Positions 6,483-6,546 of a DNA stretch of 6,546 nt are shown piece by piece. This DNA comes from Bacteroidota bacterium (GTDB lineage: Bacteria > Bacteroidota > Bacteroidia > Chitinophagales > Chitinophagaceae). The stretch spans positions 1 to 6,546 of the forward strand of contig JAEZIL010000216.1 of the NCBI GenBank assembly GCA_023436685.1, written 5' to 3'. How positions within the stretch are numbered: the stretch's first letter is position 1; every line of letters starts with the position of its first letter. The notes under the pieces are model-generated. The model was not told the DNA's origin. It searched no databases and worked only from the letters and a program-made list of their open reading frames with translations. Position numbers and translations under genes: made by a program.

Positions 6483-6546
6483 ATGGCATTCTGGAATAAA
6501 AAGCCACTACTTGACCCTGATGTACAGGAGCAGGTAGTGGCATACA
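6483..6546 (+). CDS. Start of a probable TPM-domain protein (3' truncated by window edge)
   Basis: An ATG 18 bp after the lemA stop opens a frame that runs to the window end, giving 21 residues beginning MAFWNKKPLLDPDVQEQVV. The EQVVAY element, preceded by a short aromatic/basic start, resembles the N-terminus of the TPM (YgcG/DUF477) proteins that follow lemA in Bacteroidota, where a phrase like 'EEQVVAAI..AE..TSGEIRV' is common. The start has no signal peptide, as in the non-secreted TPM variant. The identity is inferred mainly from context; the diagnostic part of the domain lies outside the window. Confidence 0.55.
   Translation, partial: MAFWNKKPLLDPDVQEQVVAY

Noticed and set aside
1..6546. 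Mobile element, defence island or CRISPR
   Set aside because: No transposase, integrase, terminal repeats, regular spaced repeats or defence-type domains are seen; all complete genes are ordinary chromosomal families with similar codon character.

Overview
The window reads as ordinary chromosomal DNA from a Bacteroidota bacterium, probably close to the Chitinophagales. This rests on the protein style (holA, RibF and KynU variants, 'FAQ' signal peptides, a small outer-membrane beta-barrel), A-rich leaders without clear Shine-Dalgarno sequences, and matches to the Bacteroidota -7 promoter box TAnnTTTG upstream of kynU and lemA. The taxon is inferred from sequence character, not from a search. 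No rRNA, tRNA, CRISPR array, insertion sequence or phage gene is visible, and no gene-free stretch exceeds about 135 bases.

Left part (1-1088, + strand): the last 29 codons of an unidentified gene overlap holA, the clamp-loader delta subunit of DNA polymerase III, in an ATGA stop/start arrangement. Middle part (1091-5082, - strand): three closely spaced genes are transcribed right to left. They are kynU (kynureninase), ribF (riboflavin kinase/FAD synthetase), and a secreted protein with an N-terminal beta-sandwich and an erythromycin-esterase-type catalytic domain. Gaps of 23 and 18 bp suggest one transcript. The last gene runs head-on into holA with 2 bp between the stop codons.

Right part (5083-6546, + strand): a 133-bp divergent region carries a near-perfect -7 box for kynU and, just upstream of it, a 26-bp imperfect palindrome that could be an operator. 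It is followed by a small outer-membrane beta-barrel protein, a strong hairpin terminator, then lemA and the first 21 codons of the next gene. That gene is probably a TPM-domain protein, the usual partner of lemA in this phylum.

Functionally the window mixes DNA replication (holA), flavin cofactor synthesis (ribF), tryptophan/kynurenine metabolism (kynU) and cell-envelope proteins (esterase-like protein, beta-barrel, LemA). I see no convincing novel multi-gene system. The points most worth a second look are the palindrome at the kynU promoter, the two-domain secreted esterase-like protein in an apparent operon with cytosolic genes, and the nearly touching convergent genes.
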